DNA from: Pseudarthrobacter sp. ATCC 49987
GTDB lineage: Bacteria; Actinomycetota; Actinomycetes; Actinomycetales; Micrococcaceae
Assembly: GCF_009928425.1 (NCBI RefSeq)
Contig: NZ_JAABNS010000003.1
Location: 62,001 to 126,000 of the forward strand
DNA: 64,000 nucleotides
Reading direction: 5' to 3'
In this document: in pieces, positions 51,877 to 61,115 of the stretch
Numbering within the stretch: the first letter of the stretch is position 1
Layout: every line of letters starts with the position of its first letter
Program-made: the position numbers and the translations under genes
The notes under the pieces: model-generated
Seen by the model: the letters and a program-made list of their open reading frames with translations, nothing else
What the model was told of the DNA's origin: nothing
The model's database searches: none

Positions 51877-52106
51877 ACCACCACTTTAGAATATATGTTC
51901 GAATCGACACGCCAAGAAAAAGCGCAATCATGCCGAAGTGCATCTGATGCATGATTACGCAGATCTCATTATGGACGGCGGCTACGACAGCCGGCGACCC
52001 GGGCGCCGGCGCGGGCCGTCGAGGGGACGGGTTGAACGCCAGTGGGGACAGCCTGAGCTGTGCGGAGGGCTCCACCTGCCCCCAATGGGCACAACCCGTC
52101 CGCCCG

Positions 52107-52385
52107 CTACTTCGGCGTCTGGTCTTCCGTTGGGGGGAACTCCCGCAGCGTCGCCGCCATGGCCCGGACCGCTGCGGCGTTCTCGGTCCAAGGCCGGCCA
52201 TTGCGCGTGCAGGCACTGAGATTCGTTACTTCTGTCGCCTCCGCCGCAGCGGTGAGCTCTGCCCATGCGGCTTCGAGTTCTACGAGCTGTTCGGCTGTCA
52301 GTGGCTCCGGGCTGCCCGCCGCGGGCGTCGCTGCAGCCGGTTCGGCTGTTGTCGGGCGTTTCCCGAAAAGGCTTCGTAACCCCAT
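52107..52385 (-). CDS. Hypothetical small plasmid protein
   Basis: A 92-aa protein starting MGLRSLFGKRPTTAEPAAAT at ATG 52385 after a gaaaggggcag purine run. A polar alanine/proline linker is followed by helical LTAEQLVELEAAWAELTAAA and ACTRNGRPWTENAAAVRAM. No family was recognised. Confidence 0.55.
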   Translation of the reverse strand: MGLRSLFGKRPTTAEPAAATPAAGSPEPLTAEQLVELEAAWAELTAAAEATEVTNLSACTRNGRPWTENAAAVRAMAATLREFPPTEDQTPK

Positions 52386-52506
52386 GTGCTGCCCCTTTCT
52401 GGAATGCACCGCCAGGAGATTTCACCCGGGGGGATGAGTGGGCTGCGACTGGCGGGACCGTTCAACCCTAGCAAGGCCCTGATTTCCGCTGCGCTCCAAC
52501 CAGGTG

Positions 52507-52879
52507 TGGGGCGTCCGCTGGCGCGGCCGGCTGTTGGGGCCAGTGCCTCCGTCGCAGGGCTCCGGATGCCCTGGCCCTGTCTTACGTCTGCGACGTTTTT
52601 GTGTTGCTGTCCTGCGGATTCTAGGCGTCCGCTCCAGCCCGTCTAGCCCCTCCTTCGTCGGGGCCTGCGGTGCAGGAAATGTCCCTCCGGCGCTCCTACG
52701 TCGCTGATTTCCTCCAGGAATTTCCCGCCCCTTGCCTGCGGTAGACAGGCCTCCGTCGGCCGCCGAGCAAGCGAGCTTGCCAGCAACAAAAAAACAACGG
52801 GGGGAGAGGGGAGCTGGCCGGTCACCTAGGTCGCCCCACCCACCCAACTTCTCGGACAAGAAGGAACAACACCATGAAC
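52507..52879 (+). repeat. 373-bp leader repeat, copy 1
   Basis: Aligns without gaps, with about 10 mismatches, to 53935-54307. The last 150 bp up to and including the start codon of the next gene are identical. It contains gcaagcgagcttgc and gcctgcggtagacaggc, both self-complementary, and a gaaggaac ribosome binding site. It is a long structured regulatory leader or a promoter plus small RNA. Confidence 0.85.
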
Positions 52880-53302
52880 GCAATCGCAACTGCGACCGTG
52901 ACCACTAAGGACACCGGGGAAGCCATCGACGGCGTAACCGTGCTGGGCGATTACCACATGAACGGCGGCTACGACTGGATGGAACTCATCGAAGCCGAAG
53001 GCTGGGCCGTCATCCCCAGCTGGGGCTGTGACGGCTGGGATCTGGGCCAGTGGCCCCATGTCATGGTCGCGGCCACGCGGACAGCTGACAGCATCGGCAA
53101 CCTGTTCGGAGTCGCCACGTACTGCGAGGGAGACGTGAGCTGCACGTTCTACCGGACCAAGGCCCGGCAGTTCGAAGCGATCACCGAACAGGCCTTCTTC
53201 CAATGGAAGACCGGACAGGCCCACGGCCCGGACGACCTCCCCGAAGCCGCCGCGGAACTTCCCTCCCGCTACCGGATGCCCTACACGGTCAACGCCGCCT
53301 AA
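52874..53302 (+). CDS. Hypothetical plasmid protein under the repeated leader
   Basis: A 142-aa protein starting MNAIATATVTTKDTGEAIDG. The centre WMELIEAEGWAVIPSWGCDG followed by WDLGQWPHVMVAATRT is rich in tryptophan; CEGDVSCTFYRTKARQFEAI follows. No domain was recognised. Its first two codons belong to the shared 373-bp repeat. A hairpin follows at 53317-53344. Confidence 0.65.
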   Translation: MNAIATATVTTKDTGEAIDGVTVLGDYHMNGGYDWMELIEAEGWAVIPSWGCDGWDLGQWPHVMVAATRTADSIGNLFGVATYCEGDVSCTFYRTKARQFEAITEQAFFQWKTGQAHGPDDLPEAAAELPSRYRMPYTVNAA

Positions 53303-53316
53303 GAAGGGCCAGAACC

Positions 53317-53344
53317 GGTGCCCCGCCGACAGCGGCGGGGCACC
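53317..53344. terminator. Intergenic GC hairpin
   Basis: ggtgccccgccg and cggcggggcacc, perfect 12-bp arms with an acag loop, 15 bp after the upstream stop. No T tract; terminator or RNA-processing hairpin. Confidence 0.6.
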
Positions 53345-53380
53345 GCACCCCCGCCGCACCACCTGAGAGGACAAACCCTG

Positions 53381-53731
53381 ATGAGCACCTGCACCGCCCT
53401 GATCATCCCCGCCGACGGACGCGAACCCGCACGGGTCGAAACCATCGACGCATCACTGGAGAACCTGCAAACTCTCGTGGCCGGGAACATCGAAGCCGTG
53501 AGCAGCTACGACTGGCACTTCTACGTCAACGAGGAAGGCAAGATTCTGAACCTCGCCCCTAACCGCCGCGCCGCTCAACTGGTCCTGGAAGAAACCGGCG
53601 TCCTGACCGATGTCTACTGCGGGAACACCGTGTTCCTGGGCGAGACGGACGGCGGCGGCGAGGCCGACGTCCCCGAGGAACTGATCGACCTGGCACAGCA
53701 ACTCTTCGGACTGCACCAGCCGGTGAGCTGA
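53381..53731 (+). CDS. DUF3846-domain protein
   Basis: A 116-aa protein starting MSTCTALIIPADGREPARVE. The sequence LENLQTLVAGNIEAVSSYDW, FYVNEEGKILNLAPNRRAA and VYCGNTVFLGETDG follows the DUF3846 pattern (plasmid- and phage-linked, function unknown). ATG 53381 follows gagaggac. Confidence 0.8.
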   Translation: MSTCTALIIPADGREPARVETIDASLENLQTLVAGNIEAVSSYDWHFYVNEEGKILNLAPNRRAAQLVLEETGVLTDVYCGNTVFLGETDGGGEADVPEELIDLAQQLFGLHQPVS

Positions 53732-53934
53732 CACCCAGGACGGTGGCCGGTCCTTCATGGCCGGTCACCGCTGGCGGTCCGCCGCCGTGGCCGGCTCCCG
53801 CTTCTGGTTACCGGCGGCGGACCGCCAACCGCAGGCCCAGGAGCGGGAGGCAGGGCGGCGCGGCAAGCCGCCCGCAGCACACCAGGTTCAGATTCCCGGG
53901 TGCTGCTCAATGGTTCGCAGGGCTCACCCCTATT

Positions 53935-54307
53935 TGGGGCGTCCGCGGGCGCGGCCGGCTGTTGGGTCCAGGGCCTCCGTCGCAGGGCTCCGGATGCCCT
54001 GGCCCTGTCTTACGTCTTCGACGTTTTTGTGTTGCTGTCCTCCGGATTCTAGGCGTCCGCTCCACCCCGTCCAGCCCCTCCTCCGTCGGGGCCTGCGGTG
54101 CAGGAAATGTCCCTCCGGCGCTCCTGCGTCGCTGATTTCCTCCGGGAATTTCCCGCCCCTTGCCTGCGGTAGACAGGCCTCCGTCGGCCGCCGAGCAAGC
54201 GAGCTTGCCAGCAACAAAAAAACAACGGGGGGAGAGGGGAGCTGGCCGGTCACCTAGGTCGCCCCACCCACCCAACTTCTCGGACAAGAAGGAACAACAC
54301 CATGAAC
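53935..54307 (+). repeat. 373-bp leader repeat, copy 2
   Basis: Gapless partner of 52507-52879 (offset 1428 bp), about 97 percent identical, ending in the first two codons of the ParB-like gene. The genes behind the two copies are unrelated, so the repeated part is the control region. Confidence 0.85.
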
Positions 54308-55654
54308 ACCACACCCACCCTCGAAATGCTCGACCCGGCCACCCTGACCGTGGACATCAACGTCCGCAAAGACGCCGCCCTGACCCCCGATTTCATCGCC
54401 AGCATCAAAGAGCACGGCGTGATGGAACCCGTCATCGCCCACCGCAAGGACGACGACACCGTGCACGTCCTGATGGGACAGCGCCGCACCCGCGCCGCCG
54501 TCGAAGCCGGACGCACCAGCATCCCGGTGATGATCGTCGAATCCCCCGAGGAAGCCGAACGGATCGTGACGCAGGTCGTGGAGAACATCCAGCGGGCCGA
54601 ACTGACCGAAGCCGACGAAGCCGACGCCTACCACCAGCTGTCCCTGATCGGCGTTTCAGCCGCCACGATCGCGAAAAAGACTGGGCGGACGAAGACGACC
54701 GTGGAGAGTGCCCTGAAGGCCAAATCCACCGACACCGGATCCGCCGCCCTGGGCAAGGGGTACACGATTGAAGCGGCCCTGATTCTGGCTGAGTTTGCCA
54801 CTGATGGTGACGCGGTGGAGGAGCTGGAATCGGTCATCGCCGATGAGCCGGACATGCTCGCGCACGTCACCCAGCAGTTGCGGGACCGCCGCGACCGCGC
54901 GGCCGCACTCGCGGCGCTGACCGCCGAGCTGGAAGCCGCCGGGACCACCGTGGTGGAACGCGCCGGATACGACGGGGACAGTGAGAACGTCCGGGTGTCC
55001 TCGCTGAACCGGGCAGACGGGGAACCGGCCACCGAGGAGGACGCCAACGCCGTGCACATCGTGTCCTCCTACAACGGCCATCTCTCCACCGTCCCGGTCG
55101 TGGCCGGATGGAAAGAGCTGGGCTTCACGCTCCGGTACAGCGGGTACGGCGCATCAGCGGCGAACAAGGGTCCGATGACTGAGGAGCAGAAGGCCGAACG
55201 GAAAACCCTGATCGAAAACAACAAGCTGATGCAATCGGCAACTGTGGTCCGGCGCGACTTTGTGAAGGCGCTGCTGGCGAAGAAACAGCCGCCCAAAGGC
55301 TGGCAGCACTTCACCGTTCACGCCATCACCCACCATCCCGAAACGGCCAGCGGATACGAGGGATCCGTAGCCGCCGAGATGGCAGGAGCCAAGACGGGGG
55401 AGACCTCGGATAGGTGGGGATGGAACCCGCTGAGGGACCATGTGGCCACGTCCCCGGCCCGGCCCGAAGTATCCCTCATTGCACTGGTTTGCGCAGGGTA
55501 TGAAAAGACCATCGCCAAGGACTCGTGGCGGTCCCCGAGCATCCGTCACATCGACTACCTGAACCGGCTAATTGCCTGGGGGTATACGGCCAGCCCGGTC
55601 GAGCAGATCATCCTCGACAGCGCCGCCCCCGCACAGGAACACCCAGCCGCATAA
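54302..55654 (+). CDS. ParB/RepB/Spo0J-family protein
   Basis: A 450-aa protein. The N-terminal ParB domain reads ATLTVDINVRKDAALTPDFI, IKEHGVMEPVIAHRKDDDTV and VLMGQRRTRAAVEAG (the GxRR box); VTQVVENIQRAELTEADEAD and ISGVSAATIAKKTGRTKTTV-type HTH (GVSAATIAKKTGRTKTTVES) follow. The C-terminal 200 residues are unlike ParB and have no recognised domain. It is not next to a parA gene, so it may act in plasmid gene control or nucleic-acid processing. It is preceded by leader copy 2 and followed by strong terminators. Confidence 0.85.
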   Translation: MNTTPTLEMLDPATLTVDINVRKDAALTPDFIASIKEHGVMEPVIAHRKDDDTVHVLMGQRRTRAAVEAGRTSIPVMIVESPEEAERIVTQVVENIQRAELTEADEADAYHQLSLIGVSAATIAKKTGRTKTTVESALKAKSTDTGSAALGKGYTIEAALILAEFATDGDAVEELESVIADEPDMLAHVTQQLRDRRDRAAALAALTAELEAAGTTVVERAGYDGDSENVRVSSLNRADGEPATEEDANAVHIVSSYNGHLSTVPVVAGWKELGFTLRYSGYGASAANKGPMTEEQKAERKTLIENNKLMQSATVVRRDFVKALLAKKQPPKGWQHFTVHAITHHPETASGYEGSVAAEMAGAKTGETSDRWGWNPLRDHVATSPARPEVSLIALVCAGYEKTIAKDSWRSPSIRHIDYLNRLIAWGYTASPVEQIILDSAAPAQEHPAA

Positions 55655-55660
55655 GAGCTG

Positions 55661-55693
55661 CCTTGCCGGGCGGACCCCCACCGCCCGGCAAGG
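55661..55693. terminator. Terminator after the ParB-like gene
   Basis: ccttgccgggcgg and ccgcccggcaagg are perfect 13-bp arms with a 7-base loop, starting 6 bp after the stop. Confidence 0.75.
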
Positions 55694-55844
55694 CCCCCGG
55701 CCACTCACCACATGAAGGCCGGGAACCTTCCAGAGGTCGGGCGGTCCGCCGCAAAGTGCGAACCACAGTAGCCACTCACCGGCGGCGGACCGCCGTATTA
55801 CGCGACGTCCCGCAAACACGTCCAGGTGCCGCGGCCCCGGTCAT

Positions 55845-55956
55845 ACGATGACGTATCAGCCGTTCAACGCCGTCACAAATTCCAGCTATGCTGGATCACA
55901 GATTTCCTTTGTCCGAGGAGCAGAAAAGGACCGGCCATCAGGCCGGTCCTTTTCTG
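55845..55956 (+). ncRNA. Candidate small RNA ending in a strong terminator
   Basis: A gene-free 110-bp stretch with a ccagctatgctgg hairpin (55882-55894), then a perfect 16-bp-arm hairpin cagaaaaggaccggcc / ggccggtccttttctg (55921-55956). No open frame ends at this terminator, which is too far from the ParB-like stop to be its only use. A small RNA is inferred. Confidence 0.4.
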
Positions 55957-56136
55957 TTTAACCGCACCCGCCCGGACGGAGACTGTGCACGGCCACCGCT
56001 CGCCCAGGGTGCCATACCCATGGAATGGTGACGTGGTGGTTGTGTGCAGCCGGTCAGCTGGGTCCCGTCGTCCAGATGTGTGCGGGAAAAGCCCGAAGGA
56101 GATAGCTTTTGCCGTGTCCATGTGGGCGAGGGGTTA

Positions 56137-56436
56137 CTACTCGGAGACGCCAGCGACGGGACTTGACTCCTGCGGGCTCTTCCGGCCCCGGGGACGCCCG
56201 CCGGCCTTCCTGGTCGGAGCGTCCAGGCCGAAGCCCCGCAAGTCGGATTCAGTCCACTCTGCGCGCAAGGCAGCCTGGTAGTCCTTGGCGTACTTCTGCT
56301 CCGCTGCAGCGAGCAGCTGGGCGGCCTCCTGGACCTCGACGCCGCTGGCAGCGGCCTGCTTCACGGCGTTGACCTTGGTGTCCCTGGCGGCGTCGATCTT
56401 GGCAGCGGCTTTTGCCGCGATGTCGTTGATATCCAT
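56137..56436 (-). CDS. Hypothetical plasmid protein, basic C-terminus
   Basis: A 99-aa protein starting MDINDIAAKAAAKIDAARDT, helical with AASGVEVQEAAQLLAAAEQK, ending in a basic TRKAGGRPRGRKS tail suggestive of DNA binding. TTG 56442 is an alternative start. It is transcribed away from mobC, with the mobilisation region upstream. Confidence 0.55.
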   Translation of the reverse strand: MDINDIAAKAAAKIDAARDTKVNAVKQAAASGVEVQEAAQLLAAAEQKYAKDYQAALRAEWTESDLRGFGLDAPTRKAGGRPRGRKSPQESSPVAGVSE

Positions 56437-56439
56437 ACC

Positions 56440-56660
56440 CAAACCCTACCGGCCACGACTGACACCCAGAAGCCGGTTTTCCGGGACCACGTGCGAGAGG
56501 CGAAAAAACCTCCAAAAAAGACCGTGCGGAGCAAGCTAGACGGTTATGTGCCATAAGCCGCGTGTTGATCCACGGCCTGCGGCCCTGGATGGGGCACACT
56601 CGTCAGTGTGGCCCGGAGATTCCGGGGCGCTGCGCTGGGCATTGGGGGGAGGGGATCGGG
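56440..56660. other. Intergenic region that may hold oriT
   Basis: The gap between a divergent gene and mobC is where oriT is usually found on such plasmids. It contains ggttttccgggaccacgtgc, gcgaaaaaacctccaaaaaa and several short inverted repeats, e.g. gtgtggcccgg. No exact nic consensus could be assigned. Confidence 0.35.
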
Positions 56661-57053
56661 ATGACTGAAGAGCGGAAGTCAGCGCGCAGGTTCTCACGCC
56701 GCCGCCGCGCGAACATTGACGGTGACACCCAGTACGTGCGGGTGTCGATGTCGGAGTTCGAACGCGCGCAGCTCAAGGTCCTGGAGGAACGGACCGGCCG
56801 CAGCCCGTCGGAGATTCTGGTCAGTGCTGCCCTGTACGCGGAAAACTCCGAGTCGCTGGCTGAACGGCGGGCGATGGCCGTGGAATTCATTGCAGCCCGC
56901 CGCTACCTTGCTGCCCTGTCGAACAACGTCAACCAGCTCGCCCGGCACGCGAACGCCACGGACGAATTCCCGGAAGCAGCACGTACCGTTTTGACCCGGG
57001 TGCGTGCGGTCGCTGACCGGATCAATACGATGCTGGATTCGATGATGCGCTGA
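56661..57053 (+). CDS. mobC: MobC-family relaxosome accessory protein
   Basis: A 130-aa MobC-like protein that helps the relaxase open oriT. The basic N-terminus (ARRFSRRRRANID) is followed by RVSMSEFERAQLKVLEERTG (ribbon-helix-helix-like), and YLAALSNNVNQLARHANATD is the MobC signature. ATG 56661 follows ggggaggggatcggg. Its stop shares a base with the relaxase ATG. Confidence 0.9.
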   Translation: MTEERKSARRFSRRRRANIDGDTQYVRVSMSEFERAQLKVLEERTGRSPSEILVSAALYAENSESLAERRAMAVEFIAARRYLAALSNNVNQLARHANATDEFPEAARTVLTRVRAVADRINTMLDSMMR

Positions 57054-58612
57054 TGATTCCCAACATCACCAAGGGCACCCGCATGCACGGGCTCATCGCG
57101 TACCTTGCCGGGCCCGGCCGGGCGAACGAACATACCGACCCGCACCTTGTCGCTGGCTCACTGTCGATCATGGCCTGGCATAACGACGACGAACTGAACG
57201 CCGACGCCGCCCAGGGCATTGCCAAGGAATTGGACCGGGCCAGAAGCGTCCTGGGTGTCGAGATTCCCGGCGGGCATGTCTGGCACTGCTCCCTGTCGCT
57301 GCGCGCCGAGGAAGGCGACCTTACCGACCAGAAGTGGGCGGACATTGCGCAGGACTTCATGGACGAGATGGGGTTTACCGAAACCAGCGGACGGGCACCG
57401 GCCCAGTGGGTGGCGATCCGTCATGGCCACAGCAAAGCCGGAAACGACCACATCCACATCGCTGCGTCCATGGTCCGCGAGGACGGCACGAAGTGGAGCA
57501 GCTGGCGGGACTTCCCCCGGGCACAACAAGCCGCCCGGGAGCTTGAGAAAAAGTACGGCCTGGAAGAACTTTCGCCCACGCATTCCACCCGCGGCCTCCG
57601 GCCAGGAGAACGCGAAGCCTCCGAGCGGCGGGGAGCCCCGGAACCGGAACGCCGGTCCCTGGAACGCAAGGTCCGTGCCTGCGCGACGTCGGCCCAGGAT
57701 GAGGCCGAATTCATTCGACGCCTGCGCCGTACCGGCGCCCTGGTCAGGCCGCGGTACGCGTCCGGACGTGACGACGTCGTGGTCGGCTACAGCGTGGCAG
57801 AACGTCCCCCCAAAGGTGGCCGACCCGTTTGGTTCGGAGGCGGTCACCTCGCCAAAGACCTCGCCCTGCCCAAGCTCCGTGCCGAGTGGCCCGACAGCCC
57901 ACAAGGTGCCGCCGAGGCGGTCGCAGAATGGCAGGCAGCTGCACGCGGACGCCGCCCGGTCACGATCGGCCGCGAAGCCCACGAACCTGACCCGCAAATG
58001 TGGGAGCACTACAGCGACGAAGTTGCCCGGCTCCGCGAAACGCTCCGCACCGTGCCGCTGGACGATCACGCGACCTGGGCGCACGTTGCACGCGAGACAT
58101 CCGGCGCCTTCGCAGCCTGGTCCACGGCAACAGAGGCAACGCCAGGACCACTCGCAGCAGCAGCCGACGAGCTGTCCAAGACAGCACAACTGCGGCGCTA
58201 CCCGGTCCGCCCCATCCGCAGCGCAGGACCATCCGCCCGCGGCGCCTCGCTCATGCTCATGGCGGCTTCGATGGGCGGCACCGGAACCGCCGCGCAGGCA
58301 ATCATGCTGCGCCAGCTGCTCAACGTCGCCAAGGCCGTCCACGACATGCACAAGGCATCCAATGACCTGCGCAAAGCACGCCAGATCAGCCACATGGTCA
58401 AGTACCACCTAAGCCAGGTCGCAGCCGCACTACCCAGCCTCCCAGCGACCGCGCCCACACCGGACAGCGAAGCTGCCGCCGCGGTACGCGCTAGTACAGC
58501 CGGCCAGATTGGCGGCCGGTCCGCGGGCTCCGTGCTGCCGCCCAAATACGTGCAGGCACGCACCCACGCGAGCACCCGAAGCGGGAGTACCCGCCCAGAC
58601 ATTGAGAGATAA
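57053..58612 (+). CDS. MOBP-type relaxase
   Basis: A 519-aa relaxase that nicks oriT and leads single-strand transfer. The N-terminus has IPNITKGTRMHGLIAYLAGP; the metal-binding motif III is HGHSKAGNDHIHIAASM (around residues 124-140); SWRDFPRAQQAARELEKKYG follows. The C-terminal half is variable with a hydrophobic GASLMLMAASMGGTGTAAQA stretch. No coupling protein or type IV secretion genes are in this window, so mobilisation in trans is likely. ATG overlaps mobC. Confidence 0.92.
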   Translation: MIPNITKGTRMHGLIAYLAGPGRANEHTDPHLVAGSLSIMAWHNDDELNADAAQGIAKELDRARSVLGVEIPGGHVWHCSLSLRAEEGDLTDQKWADIAQDFMDEMGFTETSGRAPAQWVAIRHGHSKAGNDHIHIAASMVREDGTKWSSWRDFPRAQQAARELEKKYGLEELSPTHSTRGLRPGEREASERRGAPEPERRSLERKVRACATSAQDEAEFIRRLRRTGALVRPRYASGRDDVVVGYSVAERPPKGGRPVWFGGGHLAKDLALPKLRAEWPDSPQGAAEAVAEWQAAARGRRPVTIGREAHEPDPQMWEHYSDEVARLRETLRTVPLDDHATWAHVARETSGAFAAWSTATEATPGPLAAAADELSKTAQLRRYPVRPIRSAGPSARGASLMLMAASMGGTGTAAQAIMLRQLLNVAKAVHDMHKASNDLRKARQISHMVKYHLSQVAAALPSLPATAPTPDSEAAAAVRASTAGQIGGRSAGSVLPPKYVQARTHASTRSGSTRPDIER

Positions 58613-58629
58613 CACCAAGGAGGGGAACC

Positions 58630-59574
58630 ATGAGCGAATCTGACGGCATTGATGAGGCTCTTGAGGGAATGTCGCGCGTTGCGCTGACCGTCGCCGGCCG
58701 GCTCGGTGAGCAACTGGCCAGGGCACGCGAGCAAGAGCTGCGCCGCGCCCAAGCGGCCGAAGAACAACAGGCCCGCGAACTGCAGGCCCGGTTCGATGCG
58801 GAGCGGTCGGCTGCTCGTGCACAGCTCGCCCCGGTCATGGACAACCGGTGGTGGGACACAGCCACCGGCCGCGACGTGGAAAGGGCACATGAGACGGCCA
58901 CCGCGTGGAAGGACCACGACCCGGCGGCGCGCGACGCGGCCGAGGTGATCCGCGACCAGGTGCAGCGCCGCTACAGCTTGGACGTGGACAACCTCGGTGC
59001 CAATGAAGTGACGGTGGCGGAGGCCCTGGCTAAAGCCGAGCGGGACCGCGAGCAGGCGGAACAGGAACGCCGTGCCGGCCGTGTTGAAAGCGCACAGGCT
59101 GTGCAGTTGCTAGCCGAGGCCGACAGGGAAGACAGGAAACGCGCGGAGGCCGTTGATCGGCCCTCAAGGGAGGACTTGGACGAAGCGCTGGCCTGGCTCC
59201 GGGAGACCAAACCCATCGAGGCACACAACTGGGAACAGCGGCATAATTCTGCGGACAGCGTGGCCGAGGAGAAGGACATGGAGAGGCGGCTGATCACAGA
59301 CTGGACAGCTGCTCGCGCCAATCACCGCCCCGAGCAGTTGCGTGACCAAGCAGGAGCCAAATACGACTCAGCCGAGCGCCGACACGAACTGGCGGCCAGC
59401 CTCGAAGGGGTTGCTGACCGCGAGGCTGTACAAGCACGCCTCAATGCCGACCAGGATCAGGGCACTCCGCCCAGCGCCTCAGTCGTCAAAGCCCCACATT
59501 CCACAGCAAAAGCCAGCAAGAAGCGCGGACTGATCGGCCAAATGAAGCTCATACAAAAGGGCCTTGGTCGTTAG
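58630..59574 (+). CDS. Coiled-coil mobilisation-associated protein
   Basis: A 314-aa protein dominated by charged heptads (ARAREQELRRAQAAEEQQAR, KAERDREQAEQERRAGRVES) and a basic C-terminus (KKRGLIGQMKLIQKGLGR). It follows the relaxase by 17 bp with aaggagggg before the ATG, so it is in the mob operon. No domain was recognised. A relaxosome structural role is inferred from context only. Confidence 0.65.
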   Translation: MSESDGIDEALEGMSRVALTVAGRLGEQLARAREQELRRAQAAEEQQARELQARFDAERSAARAQLAPVMDNRWWDTATGRDVERAHETATAWKDHDPAARDAAEVIRDQVQRRYSLDVDNLGANEVTVAEALAKAERDREQAEQERRAGRVESAQAVQLLAEADREDRKRAEAVDRPSREDLDEALAWLRETKPIEAHNWEQRHNSADSVAEEKDMERRLITDWTAARANHRPEQLRDQAGAKYDSAERRHELAASLEGVADREAVQARLNADQDQGTPPSASVVKAPHSTAKASKKRGLIGQMKLIQKGLGR

Positions 59575-59636
59575 GTTGGAAGAATGGCAGAGGGGCAGGG
59601 CGCCGATTTGGTGCCCGTCCCTCCCGCCCAAGCGCT

Positions 59637-60509
59637 CTATGACCAAGATCCCTCGTCAGGATTCCACCGGTGGTGGTCTTCCGCAGATGAATCGAACACC
59701 GGATCGATGAATACAAGGACTCTTTCGACCTGGTCATCCAGGTGTGCCTCGCATAGGTCTTCCACTTTCTGTTTGCCCCGCCAAGCTGCCCACTTGGCCT
59801 GGCCAACCTCCCCGTATCCGGCTAGTAGAGCGCGGAGCGGCCCCAGCTCGACGCCTCGATGTTGCGCAACCTGAGTCGCTGCCTCCCGGACCTCTATGGC
59901 AGCAAACTCGTATCGGTCGGACAAGGCGGCGACATCAAGCAGGTCACGCCACCTAGTGCTGGTTGTGCCACGCTGCAGCATGGTGATTGTCTTCTCTGCG
60001 ATGACGGTTACGAGCGGATGGCCCTGCATCTTCACCGATCCACCGAGTAGCGAAGGGAGTTCGATAGGCTCGGGAGCGGGCCAAATGGGATCACCTGTGC
60101 TGATGTCGAGTTTGATCGTAAGTTTCGCCCGATGCAGTCGCGCTGGCAGGGCGACACGTAAGCCGGTGTACTCGTCCTCGTCGCGAATTTGCTCGACGCT
60201 TAAGCCGTCGGGCTGAAACGTGAGGCCGTCTTCGGCGACCAGGTCAGAGACTGCTGTGACCACCTCGGTGACATGGACGGCGTCGAGTTCAAAATCGAGC
60301 GCCTGCATGTCGATGTCCCGAGTAGGCCGGCGAAGTGAATGAGCGGAGAGAAGCACACCACCTTTGAGGCAAAAGTCCCCTGCGTACGGAGTGCTTCCGA
60401 GGCGAGCCAAAAATCGCTCAAGCGCATACAAGACGAGGATTTCATCAAAGGGGCGCTTACGGCTGCGTGCAACAGCCTGCAGCTGAGCGTAGATTTTGGA
60501 CGCTGTCAT
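59637..60509 (-). CDS. abiEii: AbiEii/AbiGii-type nucleotidyltransferase toxin
   Basis: A 290-aa toxin of the AbiE type IV toxin-antitoxin family; relatives attach nucleotides to tRNA. The nucleotidyltransferase motif FCLKGGVLLSAHSLRRPTRD is followed by DIDMQALDFE; LTIKLDISTGDPI and EKTITMLQRGTTSTRWRDLL, then DVAAL, complete the family pattern. It starts at ATG 60509, overlapping the antitoxin stop. Abortive phage defence or plasmid stabilisation is expected. Confidence 0.9.
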   Translation of the reverse strand: MTASKIYAQLQAVARSRKRPFDEILVLYALERFLARLGSTPYAGDFCLKGGVLLSAHSLRRPTRDIDMQALDFELDAVHVTEVVTAVSDLVAEDGLTFQPDGLSVEQIRDEDEYTGLRVALPARLHRAKLTIKLDISTGDPIWPAPEPIELPSLLGGSVKMQGHPLVTVIAEKTITMLQRGTTSTRWRDLLDVAALSDRYEFAAIEVREAATQVAQHRGVELGPLRALLAGYGEVGQAKWAAWRGKQKVEDLCEAHLDDQVERVLVFIDPVFDSSAEDHHRWNPDEGSWS

Positions 60510-61108
60510 AAGAGGACCTCTAGAGCGCGGCGGAGCGGTCCCTTGGACCGAGGGACTACCGATGCAATTTGCATAAGTCGTGCTGGCTGAGCTCCCGGCA
60601 GCTTCAGCCAGTTACGAAGGGCTTCGATACCAGTTTCATACCCGGCACTGGCCCGCAAACGAAATGCGTCAACAATAGAGCGCTCGGGGGAGTAGATGCC
60701 GATCCTCGTCCCATCCGCGCCTTCGATTGGCATCAGCGACCGGCCGAGATCGAATGTGGTCTTATCGAACATATGCCAGGTAACCGGCGCCGAAATCTGC
60801 GGGGGAGTTCGTCCACGCGGAAGTGCCAGATCAATGGATGACGGGATCTCGTCTATCAACCCATGATGTGCCAGGGCGCTGTTCAGACAGATGGTGGCCG
60901 AGGCAGCTTTGTGTGCGGCCTCTAGCAAATCGAGATCTGTGTCCATGCCGTCTGGCGTTATATAGAGTCCCGGGCCGATCTGCTCTATGAGTCCAGAGTC
61001 TCGTAGCCGGTACAGACTTGCCTTTGGTACGCCGAAATGCGAAGCGTCTCTGACACTGAAAGCCGCGCCATGAGGAAGGCGGTCCAAAAGTGCGCTTCTT
61101 CGTTTCAT
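60506..61108 (-). CDS. abiEi: AbiEi-type antitoxin
   Basis: A 200-aa antitoxin and autorepressor. The N-terminal winged HTH is AAFSVRDASHFGVPKASLYR followed by LRDSGLIEQIGPGLYITP; the C-terminal AbiEi domain has TICLNSALAHHGLIDEIPSS, WHMFDKTTFDLG and IYSPERSIVDAFRLR. It overlaps the toxin gene by 4 bp. A perfect palindromic operator lies just upstream. Confidence 0.92.
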   Translation of the reverse strand: MKRRSALLDRLPHGAAFSVRDASHFGVPKASLYRLRDSGLIEQIGPGLYITPDGMDTDLDLLEAAHKAASATICLNSALAHHGLIDEIPSSIDLALPRGRTPPQISAPVTWHMFDKTTFDLGRSLMPIEGADGTRIGIYSPERSIVDAFRLRASAGYETGIEALRNWLKLPGAQPARLMQIASVVPRSKGPLRRALEVLL

Positions 61109-61115
61109 GGATACA

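Noticed and set aside
52422..52889. Leftward frames in the two leader repeats (also 53907-54314) as a duplicated protein
   Set aside because: Similarity is explained by the DNA repeat; the composition is proline/arginine-rich and the frames run through ribosome binding sites of real genes.
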